Positions 48,915 through 59,302 of a stretch of 64,000 bases of DNA are shown here, in pieces. The notes under the pieces are model-generated. The model searched no databases, had not been told where the DNA came from, and was given only the letters and a program-made list of their open reading frames with translations. Source of the DNA: Sternotherus odoratus (lineage: Eukaryota > Chordata > Testudines > Kinosternidae); assembly GCA_032164245.1 (NCBI GenBank), contig JAVMKO010000001.1, forward strand, positions 62,850,892 through 62,914,891, in the 5' to 3' direction. Within the stretch, counting starts at the first letter, position 1. Each line of letters begins with the position of its first letter. The position numbers and the translations under genes are program-made.

Positions 48915-49329
48915 TGTGACAGACCGCTCTCTCACCCCTCGCAGGAACACAGGCAGGAAACCCTTCTTTGCGTCAAACAGTGCTCTTTAATCACAGTGCA
49001 GGACCCCACCACCAATATATACAACTTTATACAATCCAGTCTTCAATTTACAGCTCTTCAGACTCTATATAGTCCATCTTACAGTTTACAACCCAAACAC
49101 TCAGCTCTGACTAGCTCAAACCACCACCTCACTCTATACCATCCCCACCACACTGGGCTTGCTTCCTGGCAGGCCTTTTATCCCCCTGAGGAGGCTGCCA
49201 GGTACAACTCATCCCTGTTGATTGCCCTGCAAGCCAGGTGGCTGATTAGCCTTCCTGCAAGGGAGGTTTGCAGAGGGCTTTTCTCCCTCTTAAAGGGGCG
49301 GCAGGCTGGGTCAGGCCCACCCTGCCACA
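48915..49329 (-). mobile_element. Solo LTR (minus) inserted in Helitron B
   Basis: On the minus strand it starts TGTGGCAGGGTGGGCCTGAC and ends GAGCGGTCTGTCACA, a TG...CA element of 415 bp. It contains GGATAAAAGGCCTGCC, a good TATA box (about 49175), and TGATTAAAGAGCA, an ATTAAA-type polyadenylation signal (about 48990). The flanks are GTAT on both sides (48911-48914 and 49330-49333), a 4-bp target duplication, though the TATG-repeat context makes its length uncertain. Copy A of the Helitron has no LTR here, which proves an insertion. No internal region remains, so this is the product of LTR-LTR recombination. Confidence 0.85.
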
Positions 49330-49729
49330 GTATGTATGTAAGCTTACTCCTTCCACACCGTTTGAGCTAGAGACTTGAAATTTGGTACAGTTAGAGCTCT
49401 GGGGGTCCTAATGACCGGAAGGGTCGAAAATTTTTCAAATCTCACCTCTGACGCCCCCCAGGGGTGAAATTCTTTAAAGGCCAATCACATCAGCTGGGCA
49501 GCTGCTGTTCTCTGTGACATAGTTATGATGTCATAATACCCTCTGCAACAGACACCGCACTCGCTCAGCTCTCTGCCCCTCCCCCCTCCAACTGAACCCT
49601 GGAATCCCTCAGCTCTGTGCCCCCTCCCCCCTCCAACGGAACCCCGGAATCCCTCAGCTCTGTGCCCCCTCCCCCCTCCGACGGACCCCGGAATCCCTCA
49701 GCTCTCTGCCCCCTCCCCACCTCCGACGG

Positions 49730-50260
49730 ACCCGAGTCGGGTTTGGTCGGAGGGTAAGTGAGGTGGGGGTGTCGGGTTTGGTCGGGGGGTGAGGTGGGGG
49801 TATCGGGTTTGGTCGGGGGATAAGTGAGCCGGGGGTGTTGGGTTTGGTCTTGGGGGTGGGAAGGTGTCTGGGTGGGTGAGGGGTGAGGTGTGGGTGTTGG
49901 GGTTGGTCAGGGGGTGTTGGGGTTGGTGGGGGGGTGACGTGGGGGTGTTGGGTTTGGGTGGAGGGGTGAAAATGTGTCAGGGTTGGTCGAGGGGTAAGTG
50001 AGGTATGGGTGTCAGGTTTGTTTGTGGTGGTAGGTAGGGGTGTCGGGTTTGGTTGGGGGGGAAGTGAGGTGGGTGTGTCAGGTTTGGTCTACGGGAGGTG
50101 AGGTGTGGGTGTTGGTCAGGGAGTGTTGGGGTTGGTAGGGGGGAGACATGGGGGTGTTTGGTTTGGGTGGGGGGGTGAAAATGTGAGTCGGGTTGGTCGA
50201 GGGGTAAGTGAGGTGGGGGTGTCGGGTTTGGTCGGGGGGGTGCCAGGTTTGCTCTCTGCC
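49730..50260. repeat. G-rich minisatellite inside Helitron B
   Basis: Imperfect units such as GTGGGGGTGTCGGGTTTGGT and GTGTGGGTGTTGGGGTTGGT repeat every 25-50 bp. This is the strand complement of the array in Helitron A. Dense G-runs make quadruplex formation plausible. Confidence 0.9.
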
Positions 50261-50346
50261 CCCATCCAACGGACCCCGCACTCACTCAGCTGTCTGCCCC
50301 CTCCCCACCTTAGACTGACCCGAGCAACACCGGGTATTTTCGCTAG

Positions 50347-51769
50347 TACTCTATAAAAGAGCACATTATGGACTTTGCAGGCTGGACTCTACTGGCTCTA
50401 CCATATTGGTTAAGCAGAGGAATGGCAATAGCATGAGTTTAGCTCAGCCATATTGATTTAGCAGACAAAGGGAAGTAGCTCTTGCCCCAAGTTGGCCTCC
50501 AGGGGGAGGCTACTGCCTCTTTCTTGGTGGCGCGAGCTTCAGAAAGCACAAAGCCCATTCTCCAGACTCTCTGTGCAGAATTACACAGGCAGGTTGGAAG
50601 GTTTCTTGCTCCCTGTCTCTCTTCCACATTTATGCAAGGCCAGTGTCAAATCCAGCCTCTATTTTCATCACAGAAAGTAGTGTATAAAAATATCCCTATT
50701 GTATAGGCCAGCTTTGACTAATCAGGGAACTTTCTGCATTTTTGTTGTGATTTAAATGTCAGTCTCCAATTGCACTAATCATAAAACAGAAGAAATGTTC
50801 CTCATCTTCCTCATTTAATTTTATTTACTGACTGATAAAACTACACAAGTACAGATTACTGGTCAGGTTTTCAGAGTTGAGGCATACACACAACTCATTG
50901 TCTTCAGAGTTCTGGATGATCAGCACCTTTGACAATCAGCCTCTATTGCCACAAGGTGGTGCTCTTTCTTATAAATCCTACTTGAACTCCAAGTGCAAGC
51001 AACCCTGTAGCTACAGAGGGGAACAGTGTGGTTCAAACCAAACATTATTTACGTGAGTAGTTTCACTGAAGACTAAATATAAAGAATTCAACCTTTTGGT
51101 CTACAAATAAAAATTACAATGTACCTTCATTAACTACTGCCACAGTAATACATTCATTAGTATTTATCGGATAAAAAAAAAAAACAACAACTCAGTGCAT
51201 TCTAATACAATACTGATGTTGTACGTACCTTCGGTTTTCTAGCTTATTATGTGTTTTACCTGAGCATTTGATATCCTCTCTTTGGTATTTGTTTGTGTGA
51301 ACCAATAGTTGAATTCTGTTTGAAGCTTTATGCTTTTGTTTGAGTAGTAATCCTAGGATGTGTGCACTTCAATTTTTTATGATAAAACACTTATTCTAGA
51401 ACAATTATGGATTAATTAATAACCTTATTTTCTGTATATTCTTTGTACTGCTTTAAATCTCCCTTAATGACCAATAAAAAAACCAGACGTTAAATTTGCG
51501 CTTTTTGTAAAACTTGAAGCTCTCAAAATACCTTAAAAGGTATCTGGATATAGCCATCGTACATATGGGTAAACTGACATATAGAGAAGGTAAGGGACAT
51601 TTCCAAGATAACACAGTGAACCACAGTGCTTTTCAAATTGTGAGTTGGGACTGAACCCCCCAAAAATGTTGAAAACAGACATTTACCATAGAAACTTGAT
51701 TTCATTACAATCCTATTTGTAAAAAATTAACAAACAAAGTAACGGCCCCTCCATCCCAATCACTTAAAA
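50347..51769. other. Unique non-coding DNA
   Basis: There is no supportable gene. A minus-strand splice-donor-like site (GAAG/GTACGT, about 51223-51232) has no exon that I can define. Confidence 0.4.
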
Positions 51770-52748
51770 TAGTGGTTCTCAAACTTAACTTTTCGTAGAC
51801 CACTTGAAAATTGCTGATGGTCTCAGCGGACCACTTAATGATCTTTCCAAATGTTGTTTATACTATTAGCTAATTATTGTAAAGCACTTCAGATAAAAGT
51901 GCTATATAAAAAAATCTTAATATTTAAAATGTTTTTGTTCTACACATGACTCATATTTTAATATCAGTGGTCTTACATTTCTAAAGTGATGGATGTGCTC
52001 TCGCCCCCACCCCACCATGACAGCCCCGAGCTGGGGTTGGGAAGGGGGTGGGGGGTCTCTCCCACTCTCCCCCACCACTGCAGCCCCAAGCTGGGACTGG
52101 GAAGGAGGGGGTCTCTCCCCGGAAGCTGCAGCCCTGGAGCTGGGGAAAGTCACCTCTTTCTCTGGTCGCCGCAGCTCTGCATATCCCAAATTACCCCCAC
52201 TCACTCTTCTTACCCCACTTCCCCCTCCTATCTACTTTCTATTCCAGTGGTTTTCAAACTTACCATTTGAATGATCCCTTTTTCACTTCCAGTCTCCAAT
52301 TGCTACCCTGCCATGGCCGCCGAAATGCCACCAAATTGAATGCTTCTGCTTTCGGCAGCATTTCATCAGACATACCCTGCGCATGAGTATGTCCGCCAAA
52401 ATGCTGCCGAAAGCAGCAGCATTCAATTCAGCGGCTTTTCAGTGGTGTTGGGGGCTCATGACCCACCGGGAACTGGGGGTCGACCCCCCAAAGGGTCGCA
52501 ACCCCCAGTTTGAGAACCGCTGTCCTATTCCCTCGAAGGCCACCACCTCACCTTACATTGCATCTTCTCCAGGGCCTTTGCACCTAATTAGTGAAGCCAC
52601 ACCTGTGCGGATTGACTAATTATGTGGGTCTCCCTTCATTCCCTCACATGTGACCACCCAGGCACACATCTTAGAGGGAACTGTCCGCGGACCATCTGAA
52701 TGGAGCTCTCAGACTATTGGTGGCTCACAGACCACAGTTTGAGAACTG
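51770..52748. mobile_element. hAT element interrupted by a second hAT element
   Basis: The left end is TAGTGGTTCTCAAACTTAAC and the right end is CACAGTTTGAGAACTG, whose complement CAGTTCTCAAACTGTG matches the left end. These are the ends of the CAGTGGTTCTCAAAC family of hAT elements. The flanks CTTAAAAT and TCTAAAAC are a badly decayed 8-bp duplication, so the insertion is old. The inside includes CCCGAGCTGGGGTTGGGA repeats. The element at 52245-52522 is inserted within it. No transposase is present. Confidence 0.65.
52245..52522. mobile_element. Nested short hAT element
   Basis: The left end is CAGTGGTTTTCAAACTTACC and the right end is CCCAGTTTGAGAACCGCTG, an imperfect terminal inverted repeat. 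The flanks TTCTATTC (52237-52244) and TCCTATTC (52523-52530) are an 8-bp duplication with one mismatch. It is 278 bp, with no coding capacity. It includes facing segments (CCGCCGAAATGCC with GGCAGCATTTC, and CCGCCAAAATGCTGCC with GGCAGC). Confidence 0.8.
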
Positions 52749-52756
52749 TCTAAAAC

Positions 52757-54850
52757 AAACAAAACACAGACTTTCACAGTTTGAGGAAAAAAGTTTGTCC
52801 AGCTATAGTTCAAGGCACAGACTATCATCTGCATACTTGCAGTGGTACATCCTCTATCCGTCCTAAAGTGGGTTCCCCTCCCCCCAATAAAGGCCTAGTA
52901 GTCTCTTCCTCTCAGTGTAGAGTTCTTTACTTTTTGAGAAGCAGCCAATTGTATTTTAACAGAAGATTTCTCTCATGACTTCAAACTCCCAATAACACAA
53001 AAAGGACAGTGCAGCAGGTGTAAAAGAAAAATATAGCACACAACAGAACCCACCTCCAGATACTAACTTCTGACTCTTGAAATGCCATGATACACAAAAA
53101 TACAGCCCATCTGAAATAAAAATAAAATATAGCTGCCTCTGCCTCTGCCACACCCACAAACTGTTCCACTCCTACCCTCCATAGTCACCATTTTCTTTTA
53201 AATAGTCATACATGCTGTCAGAAGGAGGACACTAATCATGGCCTCATCTACTCCATCAGCTGAGGCAGTGGGAGACAATACCCTTTCTGATGTGCTGCTG
53301 ATTTGATGGCTTTGAAATTTACATTCATTGTTAGACTTCCCTACAACATATGGCCTATGATGCGTAATGGGGTGTTATATAATGCATGTTATCCTTTAGA
53401 TAATAAAAACCTGGTGTGTTTCGTCTCATTCTCTGATCACAAGATTTCCTTTTTCTCTCCTGGTTTTTTTTTTTTTTAATTCACTCCCTTTTTTCTTTTG
53501 GTCCTTATTCTCTGTTGCCCATTTTTGTGCTTCATATTCCCTCTTCTTGATCCATAGTTAGTTGATTCCCCCTCTCCCCCCCTCTCCCCAAACTACTTAC
53601 TGATTGGGTCTCTCCTACTGCTCTGCTCTCTGTGGCTTCATACCACTGATGCGGTCACCTCCTCTGCTACTCTGCTCCCTGTGTAACAGAAGAGTGTAAC
53701 TGACATCTTAGAACAGACAGAAAGCTGTGATTTCTGTCACTTCTTCATTGCTGGGTGCACAAGGAGAAGAACAAGGAAGGGGGAGAAGTTGATAAACCAT
53801 ATTGATGTTTATTTTTCCCTTTCAACCACTACCCTATTTATAACTTTTAAATGGTGGTAGATATTGTACTTAAAATGTGCCACAAGTTTTATAGAATCAG
53901 AATAGTAAAGCAACTAATAACAGCTATACAATTAAAATAAATATGAGACCAGAGGTTCTACCAAAAGCTTTTCTATTATTTGCTTCAAAAGATTGCCACA
54001 AATTCCCTGTTTGCATGGTGAAAACAATTTCTGCTTTAAATTTGCAGCAAAATTGAAGAGATTCTCCCTTAAGTGGGTGCCAGAGGATTTTCCAAAGCTG
54101 AGCTAAAATATGTTCATAGCAGAAAATTGAAATTATGATCATATTGGGAGAGTCTGTGATCCATTCTAGAGAGAAATGGCATTTAGAATGTAATGTTTTG
54201 GCTTTTAATACTAGTAGCTGTTTGCATAGCTAATATTGTATCGATAGTATTATTTCATATTTCTCGTTAAACATTTTCTATTCAGTTTTGTTAAATATTT
54301 ATTTAGATTTATTGAGCACCAGTCCACAGTGCTAGGTGTTGTACAAAACATTAAATACACAAAAATAAGAATCTAAACTGCAAACAAAAAGATTAGAAAA
54401 TAACCGCCCAGCCAAGAACATCCTGCCTCCAAGTCTTTCCTTTAAAAAACAAACAAACAAACAAAATGATCAGCAAATTCACATGGTTATGATACAGCTG
54501 TGGTGGGGTGAAGAATGGACTTCCACTTGGAGCAGTGCATTTCAAAGTTCTTTTCCTTTATCAAGAGTCACTATGAGAGGATTTAAGCTTGTTAAAGCCC
54601 TCAAAATTACATCTTCCAACCTCATTCATTGTTGGCCTCGTGCTTCACTTCCTTCAATCTCAGTTCTATAAACCTACTGTAAAATTATATCTTCTTCTGC
54701 GTTTTGGACATGACCCCAGCTTTGCAGTCATCTTGCTCTCAAATGATGCAAAACTGAAACTTGCCAGGATCATCCTAGTAACATCTCATTTTGTGACAAA
54801 ATCAAACCAACAGATGTTAAGAATACACTCTAATTTTGATACTGAAAACC
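52757..54850. other. Unique non-coding DNA with one old repeat
   Basis: At about 54313-54362 ATTGAGCACCAGTCCACAGT and GCTAGGTGTTGTACAAAACA match the diffuse old repeat seen at 6010-6112. Otherwise I see no gene. Confidence 0.35.
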
Positions 54851-55530
54851 ATTTAGTTTCCTCCTCTCAGCTGTTTTACAGTCACATTTTTGCTACATAT
54901 AACTGTTATTACACTACTGTGTTTAACTCTTGTATCATAATTATCACACAGACCTTCCACCACACGAACGGAAGCTGAAATGCCATTGAAGCAAGTCCAA
55001 TCTGATAGGATTTCTTTGCATATAGCACCTCCTGCTGTCAACTGACTACCCATATAGATAAAACTATTCACCCAATCAATGACATTGCCATCTACATACA
55101 GCATAGAAAAGTCATTTGTTTGCAGTTTCTAGGAGGCATGCATAGCTTTGGGTTTATCACCATTGATCTCAAGTCCCATTGATTCATAGCTTTTTGCCAC
55201 TTACAGCATTACCTATAAATCAATATCATTTACATACTCAATGTTCTAAGGATGAAAATGTAAATTTCATACTTTGACCTTAATTTGCTTTGTAATCAGA
55301 GAGTTTATTAGGATATTACATAACAAAGGTGAGAGAACATATCCCTGAAAACTAGACTGCAGTACAATCATTGACCCTTAAACATCTAAATACACCATAG
55401 TATAATTTCTCTATTAAGCACACCAAGTCCTCAGGCACCCCATACTGGCATAACAACATCCACAGTGCTGATGGATGCACTGAGGCAAAAGATGCTTCAA
55501 AGTCTATCGTGAAGATGTATTGAACTAGTA
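54850..55530 (-). pseudogene. RTE-type retroposon reverse transcriptase, 3' part
   Basis: On the minus strand this carries remains of a non-LTR reverse transcriptase. IDFEASFASVHPSALW (55525-55455) matches the motif-A region (consensus FIDFEKAFDSVHRESLW). Then comes YGVPEDLVCLIEKLYYG, then QGYVLSPLLCNILI (about 55347-55305; the consensus QGC-LSPLLF turn), then a YVNDIDL-type relic where a YADD/FADD box is expected. Finally VNSFIYMGSQLTAGGA (about 55065-55020) matches the post-RT 'VDSFxYLGSxxTxDGG' segment. Stops and shifts are frequent. The style is that of RTE-like endonuclease-RT elements, not CR1. The 5' part continues at 55600-56020 on the opposite strand. Confidence 0.65.
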
Positions 55531-55599
55531 GTCAAGAGGGCATGTTAGAATGATTGTAACCATGACTGAATAGTATTGTGAAGTGCCCTGAGGAAGCCT

Positions 55600-56020
55600 C
55601 AAACAGAAATGATCTTTGAGACTTTGATGGTCCTAATTGGACATACATTCTTTCACGTTCTGCCTGTTAAGACCAAAAACAGAGAATGCTGCCAGCATAT
55701 CAATACCCAACGTAAGAGCTGGCATGTGCATTTTTGTGAATTAATAAACAAATCCCCACCAAGATTTAAACTACAACTTAATCCAAAAATGATCTCAGCA
55801 GAGAACATGCCGGTGACATCAGAGGAAGTGATGCTTGCAGCCAGCCACACAGTTATGAAGTGATAAAGCACCTGGTCTTGAAAATATTTCATCAGAACTA
55901 CTGAAGCATGGAGGACCAGACCTGACTCACTGGCTTCATAGAAAAGTTTAGGAAACTGACACATTCTAGAACATTTGAAAAGGGTCTGCATCATCCCTTT
56001 GTCTCAGAAAAGGAGCACAC
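55600..56020 (+). pseudogene. RTE-type retroposon RT, inverted 5' part
   Basis: The plus strand encodes the segment that should precede motif A. SEEVMLAASHTVM is followed by a frameshift, then KAPGLENISSELLKHGGPDL and THWLH, and a relic of EHLKRVCIIPLSQKR. This matches the RT finger region (consensus 'KAPGxDNIPAELLKHGG…LW…EDWKKGVIVPLxKKG'). It lies head to head with the minus-strand part at 54850-55530. The junction is between about 55525 and 55600. This is the structure expected from twin-priming 5' inversion. It is broken by stops. Confidence 0.65.
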
Positions 56021-56059
56021 TCACCTTGCTCAAATTAAAGGTGAAAAACACTGCTGACA

Positions 56060-56790
56060 GCACCAAGGAAGGTTTACACGATCATACTAAACAGCTGAAG
56101 CTAATAAGTCATCAGGACCACATGATATTCATGGTGCTGAAGGAACTTAGATATGAAATTGCAGAACTACTAACTGCTATGTTTCCTGTTGCTTACATCA
56201 GCCTCTGTACTAGATGACCAGAGGACGGATATGAAATGCTGATTTTTGAAAAAGGCTCCAGAGGTGATCCTGATAATTATAGGCCGATAATTCTAACTTC
56301 AGTACCTTGAAAACTGGTCGGTTAAAACTATAGTAAAGAACAGAATTTTCAGACACACAGATGAACACAATATGTTGGGGAAGAGTCAACGTGGTTTTTG
56401 TAAAGGGAAATCATGCTTCACCAATCTATTGGAATTTTTGTGGGTATTTGCAAACACGGATGGGGTGATCCAGTGGATATAGTGAATTGGCACTTTCAGA
56501 AAGCCTTTGACAAGGTCCCTCCCCGAAAGCTAGTAAGCAAAGTAGGTCATTATGGGATAAGAAGGAAGGTCCTCTCATGGATCAGTAACTGGGTAAAAGA
56601 TAGGAAACAAAGGGGAGGAATAAAGGATCGGTTTTCACAGTGGAGAGAGGTAAATAGTGGGGTCCTGTAAGGTTCCATATTGGGACCACTGCTGTTCAAC
56701 ATATTCCTAAATGATCTGGAAAAGGGTAAACAGTGAGACAGAAAAGTTTTCAGATGCTACAAAATTACTCAACATAGTTAAGAGATGACT
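56060..56790 (+). pseudogene. CR1 LINE reverse-transcriptase fragment
   Basis: Frames in order carry LKELRYEIAELLT, then FEKGSRGDPDNYRPIILTS-like text (56250-56310), QRGFCKGKSCFTNLLEFL, then FQKAFDKVPPRKLVSKVG, RRKVLSWISNWVKDRKQ, SQWREVNSGV and, after a stop at 56670, GSILGPLLFNIFLNDLEKG. This is the CR1 RT from the finger region to the motif-B/C approach. The motif-A aspartate region reads NWHFQKAFD in place of YLDFQKAFD, so the first catalytic Asp is lost. It is truncated on both sides. It starts right after the RTE fragment and ends near 56790 before the FADD-type box is intact. Confidence 0.8.
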
Positions 56791-57749
56791 ACAAAGAGTG
56801 ACAAAGGAAAACAATCAACAGACCTACGTCAAGTTTTATCATATGGGAAAGAATTGTTGTGTTTAATAGTGAAAGTGAGATGTTTAATTCTGACCCTCTT
56901 TGAGATGATGTTTTCTTTTGCTATTCCTCAACATGCTCCTAAATGTCAAGCAAAACAAAAAGAAAAAGAGTAACACATAGGAGAAAAAAAGTTCAGGAAA
57001 ATAACTACCTTCAAATTAAAATATTTGTTAAAATGTGTTGTATTATTTTACTCTGGGACATTTTTGTAACTATTTTGAATACTGCTGTGTAAGGCCTCAC
57101 TAACTAGATAGAGGAAAAATGTAGATTTTCTTGGGATTTTTGCCCTACATCCATATGTTGCAGAATTGAGAGGTAATGGTATTCCTAACCACCGGGGTTA
57201 GAGTTATCCCAAGAAAGCACCATAGAGAAGAGGAACCACCAGGTTCCTATTCACATCTTAGTAACATCTACATCTCAAATCACCCTATAAAGTATTATCA
57301 AGGGTTGTGTGGGACAGTTGATGGGCAGGCTGAGGTCATGCAGTATCCATCACATGAGACTCATGAAGCACCTCAGGGATCCCCCAGGCTGTCCTCTCTG
57401 GCTTTGTTTTCTCATTGTGAGTAACCCTGGGCACTGAATGAAGCTGGGCAGACAATCGCTTTGGTTTCAGGGTCCAGGAAGGTCCCAGTTCCTTACATTT
57501 CTGTTCATCTGAAGGTTTCTAATATTCCCCAAGAACCTTTGGCAAATCAAGGCTCTCTACAATGATGAGCAGATATAAATATTAATCTCAATTCTAGCTT
57601 CAAATAGTCTCAGGTAGCTATTGTTAGCAAAAACAACAACCATGAAGTGATTAAAATTCATATTAAAAAAATTCTTCAATAGATTACACCTCTTTTGCTG
57701 TATGTGAATTGTGCATGAACAGATCACGATTATTCCCCCATGTTTGTTT
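56791..57749. other. Unique non-coding DNA
   Basis: I see no gene or element here. Confidence 0.4.
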
Positions 57750-58359
57750 ATCACTGTGGCACGACAGGGGTAAAGACCCTGGAATGCCCTGCCTCTGCAG
57801 CTCAAATCCTGCTTTCTGGCAGGAGGCTCGGGGGCCGGAGCAGGTCGTGGCCAGCAGGGGAACCCAGTTCTCAGCCCTAAGGAGCCTGGGCTTAGTCAGG
57901 GCTAATTAGTTACAGCTGGGGCAGGAAGCTGGGCTGGCTACAAAAGCCCTGACTCATGGGCAGTTAAGGGGGATGCCAGGCAAGGGAGAGGAGGCAGGAG
58001 TTCTGCTGCCTGGCTATAGACCAGGGGTCTCCAAACTTTTCAGCCCGAGGGCCGCATTAACTATCAAATAGCAGTTCGGGGGCCGACAACACACTCGAGG
58101 TCCAAATAAAAAAGAATCAAAACATGGATGTTGTTTTTAATTATTTATTTAATATTAATAGGGTCTCAGAGGGTCTCGGGGGGCGAAGAACAGGGGGGAG
58201 TTTGTGCGAGTCCCAGGGGGAGCGGGGGGGTGGATAGGGGTCAGAGCAGACGGGGTTGGATGGGGGTGGGGTCCCGGGGGGTGATTAGGGGGAGGGGGTG
58301 TCAGGGGCAAAGGAGCAGCGGGGTTTAGATGGGGGGGTGAGGTCTTGGGGGGGTTAGGG

Positions 58360-59040
58360 GGTATCTGGAGAGAACCCCCCAAGGACCCCCGCCCAACCGC
58401 CCCAGGACCCTCCCTAGGACCCCCGCCCAGCCCCCCTCCCACAAGAAACCCCCAGGACCCCCGCCCAGCCCCCCCAAGGACCCCTGCCCAACGGCCCCAG
58501 GACCCTCCCTAGGACCCCTGCCCAGCCCCCCTGGACCCCCTCCCCCAAGAACCCCCCAGGACCCCCGCCCAGCCCCCCCGGACCCCCTCCCCCAAGAACC
58601 CCCCAGGACCCCCACCCAGCCCCCCCAAGGACCCCCGCCCAACGACCCCAGGACCCTCCCTAGGACCCCTGCCCAGCCCCCCTGGACCCCCTCCCCCAAG
58701 AACCCCCCAGGACCCCCGCCCAGCCCCCCCCCAAGAGCCCCCCAGGACCCCCGCCCAGCCCCCCCGGGCCCCCTCCCCCAAGAACCCCCCAGGAACCCCG
58801 CCCAGCCCCCCTCCCACAAGAAACCCCCAGGACCCCCGCCCAGCCCCCCTCCCCCAAGAAACCCCCAGGACCCCTGCCCAGCCCCCCCAAGGACCCCCGC
58901 CCAACGGCACCAGGACCCCCGCCCAGCCCCCCTGGACCTCCTCCCCCAAGAACCCCTCAGGACCCCCGCCCAGTCCCCCTCCCACAAGAACCCTCCAGGA
59001 CCCCCGCCCAGCCCCAAGAACCCCCCAGGACCCCTTCCGA
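58360..59040. repeat. C-rich minisatellite inside hAT
   Basis: Units built from CCCAGGACCCCCGCCCAGCC and CCCCCTCCCCCAAGAACCCC repeat imperfectly with a period of roughly 40-60 bp. A longer repeat is also seen: AACGGCCCCAGGACCCTCCC with TAGGACCCC occurs several times. A G-quadruplex-prone G strand is on the minus side. Confidence 0.92.
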
Positions 59041-59110
59041 ACCCCCCCCCCGACCCTCACCTCACCTCACCTCACCAGTCCTAGCCCCGTCCCCCGGCCC
59101 GGTGCCTCGC

Positions 59111-59302
59111 GCCCATTGGCTCCCGGCGCTGCCCGTCCGCGTCAGGGCGCGTCCCGATTGGTTCACCGCGCCCTGCGTCCCGATTGGTTCACCGCGCCCG
59201 GCGGGAGGGCGCAGAAGCGAGACGCCGCGAGGGCGAGAGCGGGAGCCCGAGCGACGGGCGCGCGCAGGGCCAGGCGGAAGTGACGCCGCTACCGGAAGTG
59301 CG
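59111..59302 (+). promoter_or_regulatory. Promoter-like cassette: three inverted CCAAT boxes, two ETS sites
   Basis: ATTGG (inverted CCAAT, NF-Y type) occurs at 59115, 59157 and 59183. The last two lie in a 26-bp direct repeat (GTCCCGATTGGTTCACCGCG). Downstream are GCGGAAGTGACG (59274-59285) and ACCGGAAGTGCGG (59291-59303), ETS/GABP-type cores, the first overlapping a TGACG CRE-like half site. The block is CpG-rich. Composition and motif order resemble a TATA-less housekeeping promoter. Activity is not known. Confidence 0.55.

Larger units (their letters stand above)
48870..50346 (+). mobile_element. Non-autonomous Helitron, copy B, with solo LTR inside
   Basis: The element starts TCTATATATATAAAAGTC directly after the CTAG of the previous Helitron and ends CACCGGGTATTTTCGCTAG followed by T. 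The 3' stem is ACCCG (50318-50322) with CGGGT (50331-50335). It is 1,477 bp including a 415-bp solo LTR. It is highly similar to copy A (23071-24047) in the opposite orientation, including the segments TTCCACACCGTTTGAGCTAG and GCCAATCACATCAGCTGGGC. The right half (49730-50260) is a G-rich minisatellite, the complement of that in copy A. No Rep/helicase gene is present, so mobility needs a master element elsewhere. Confidence 0.85.

Noticed and set aside
58325..59060. 230- and 183-codon Gly-rich minus-strand frames
   Set aside because: They are the G-rich strand of the minisatellite in the hAT element, with no domain and several overlapping frames.
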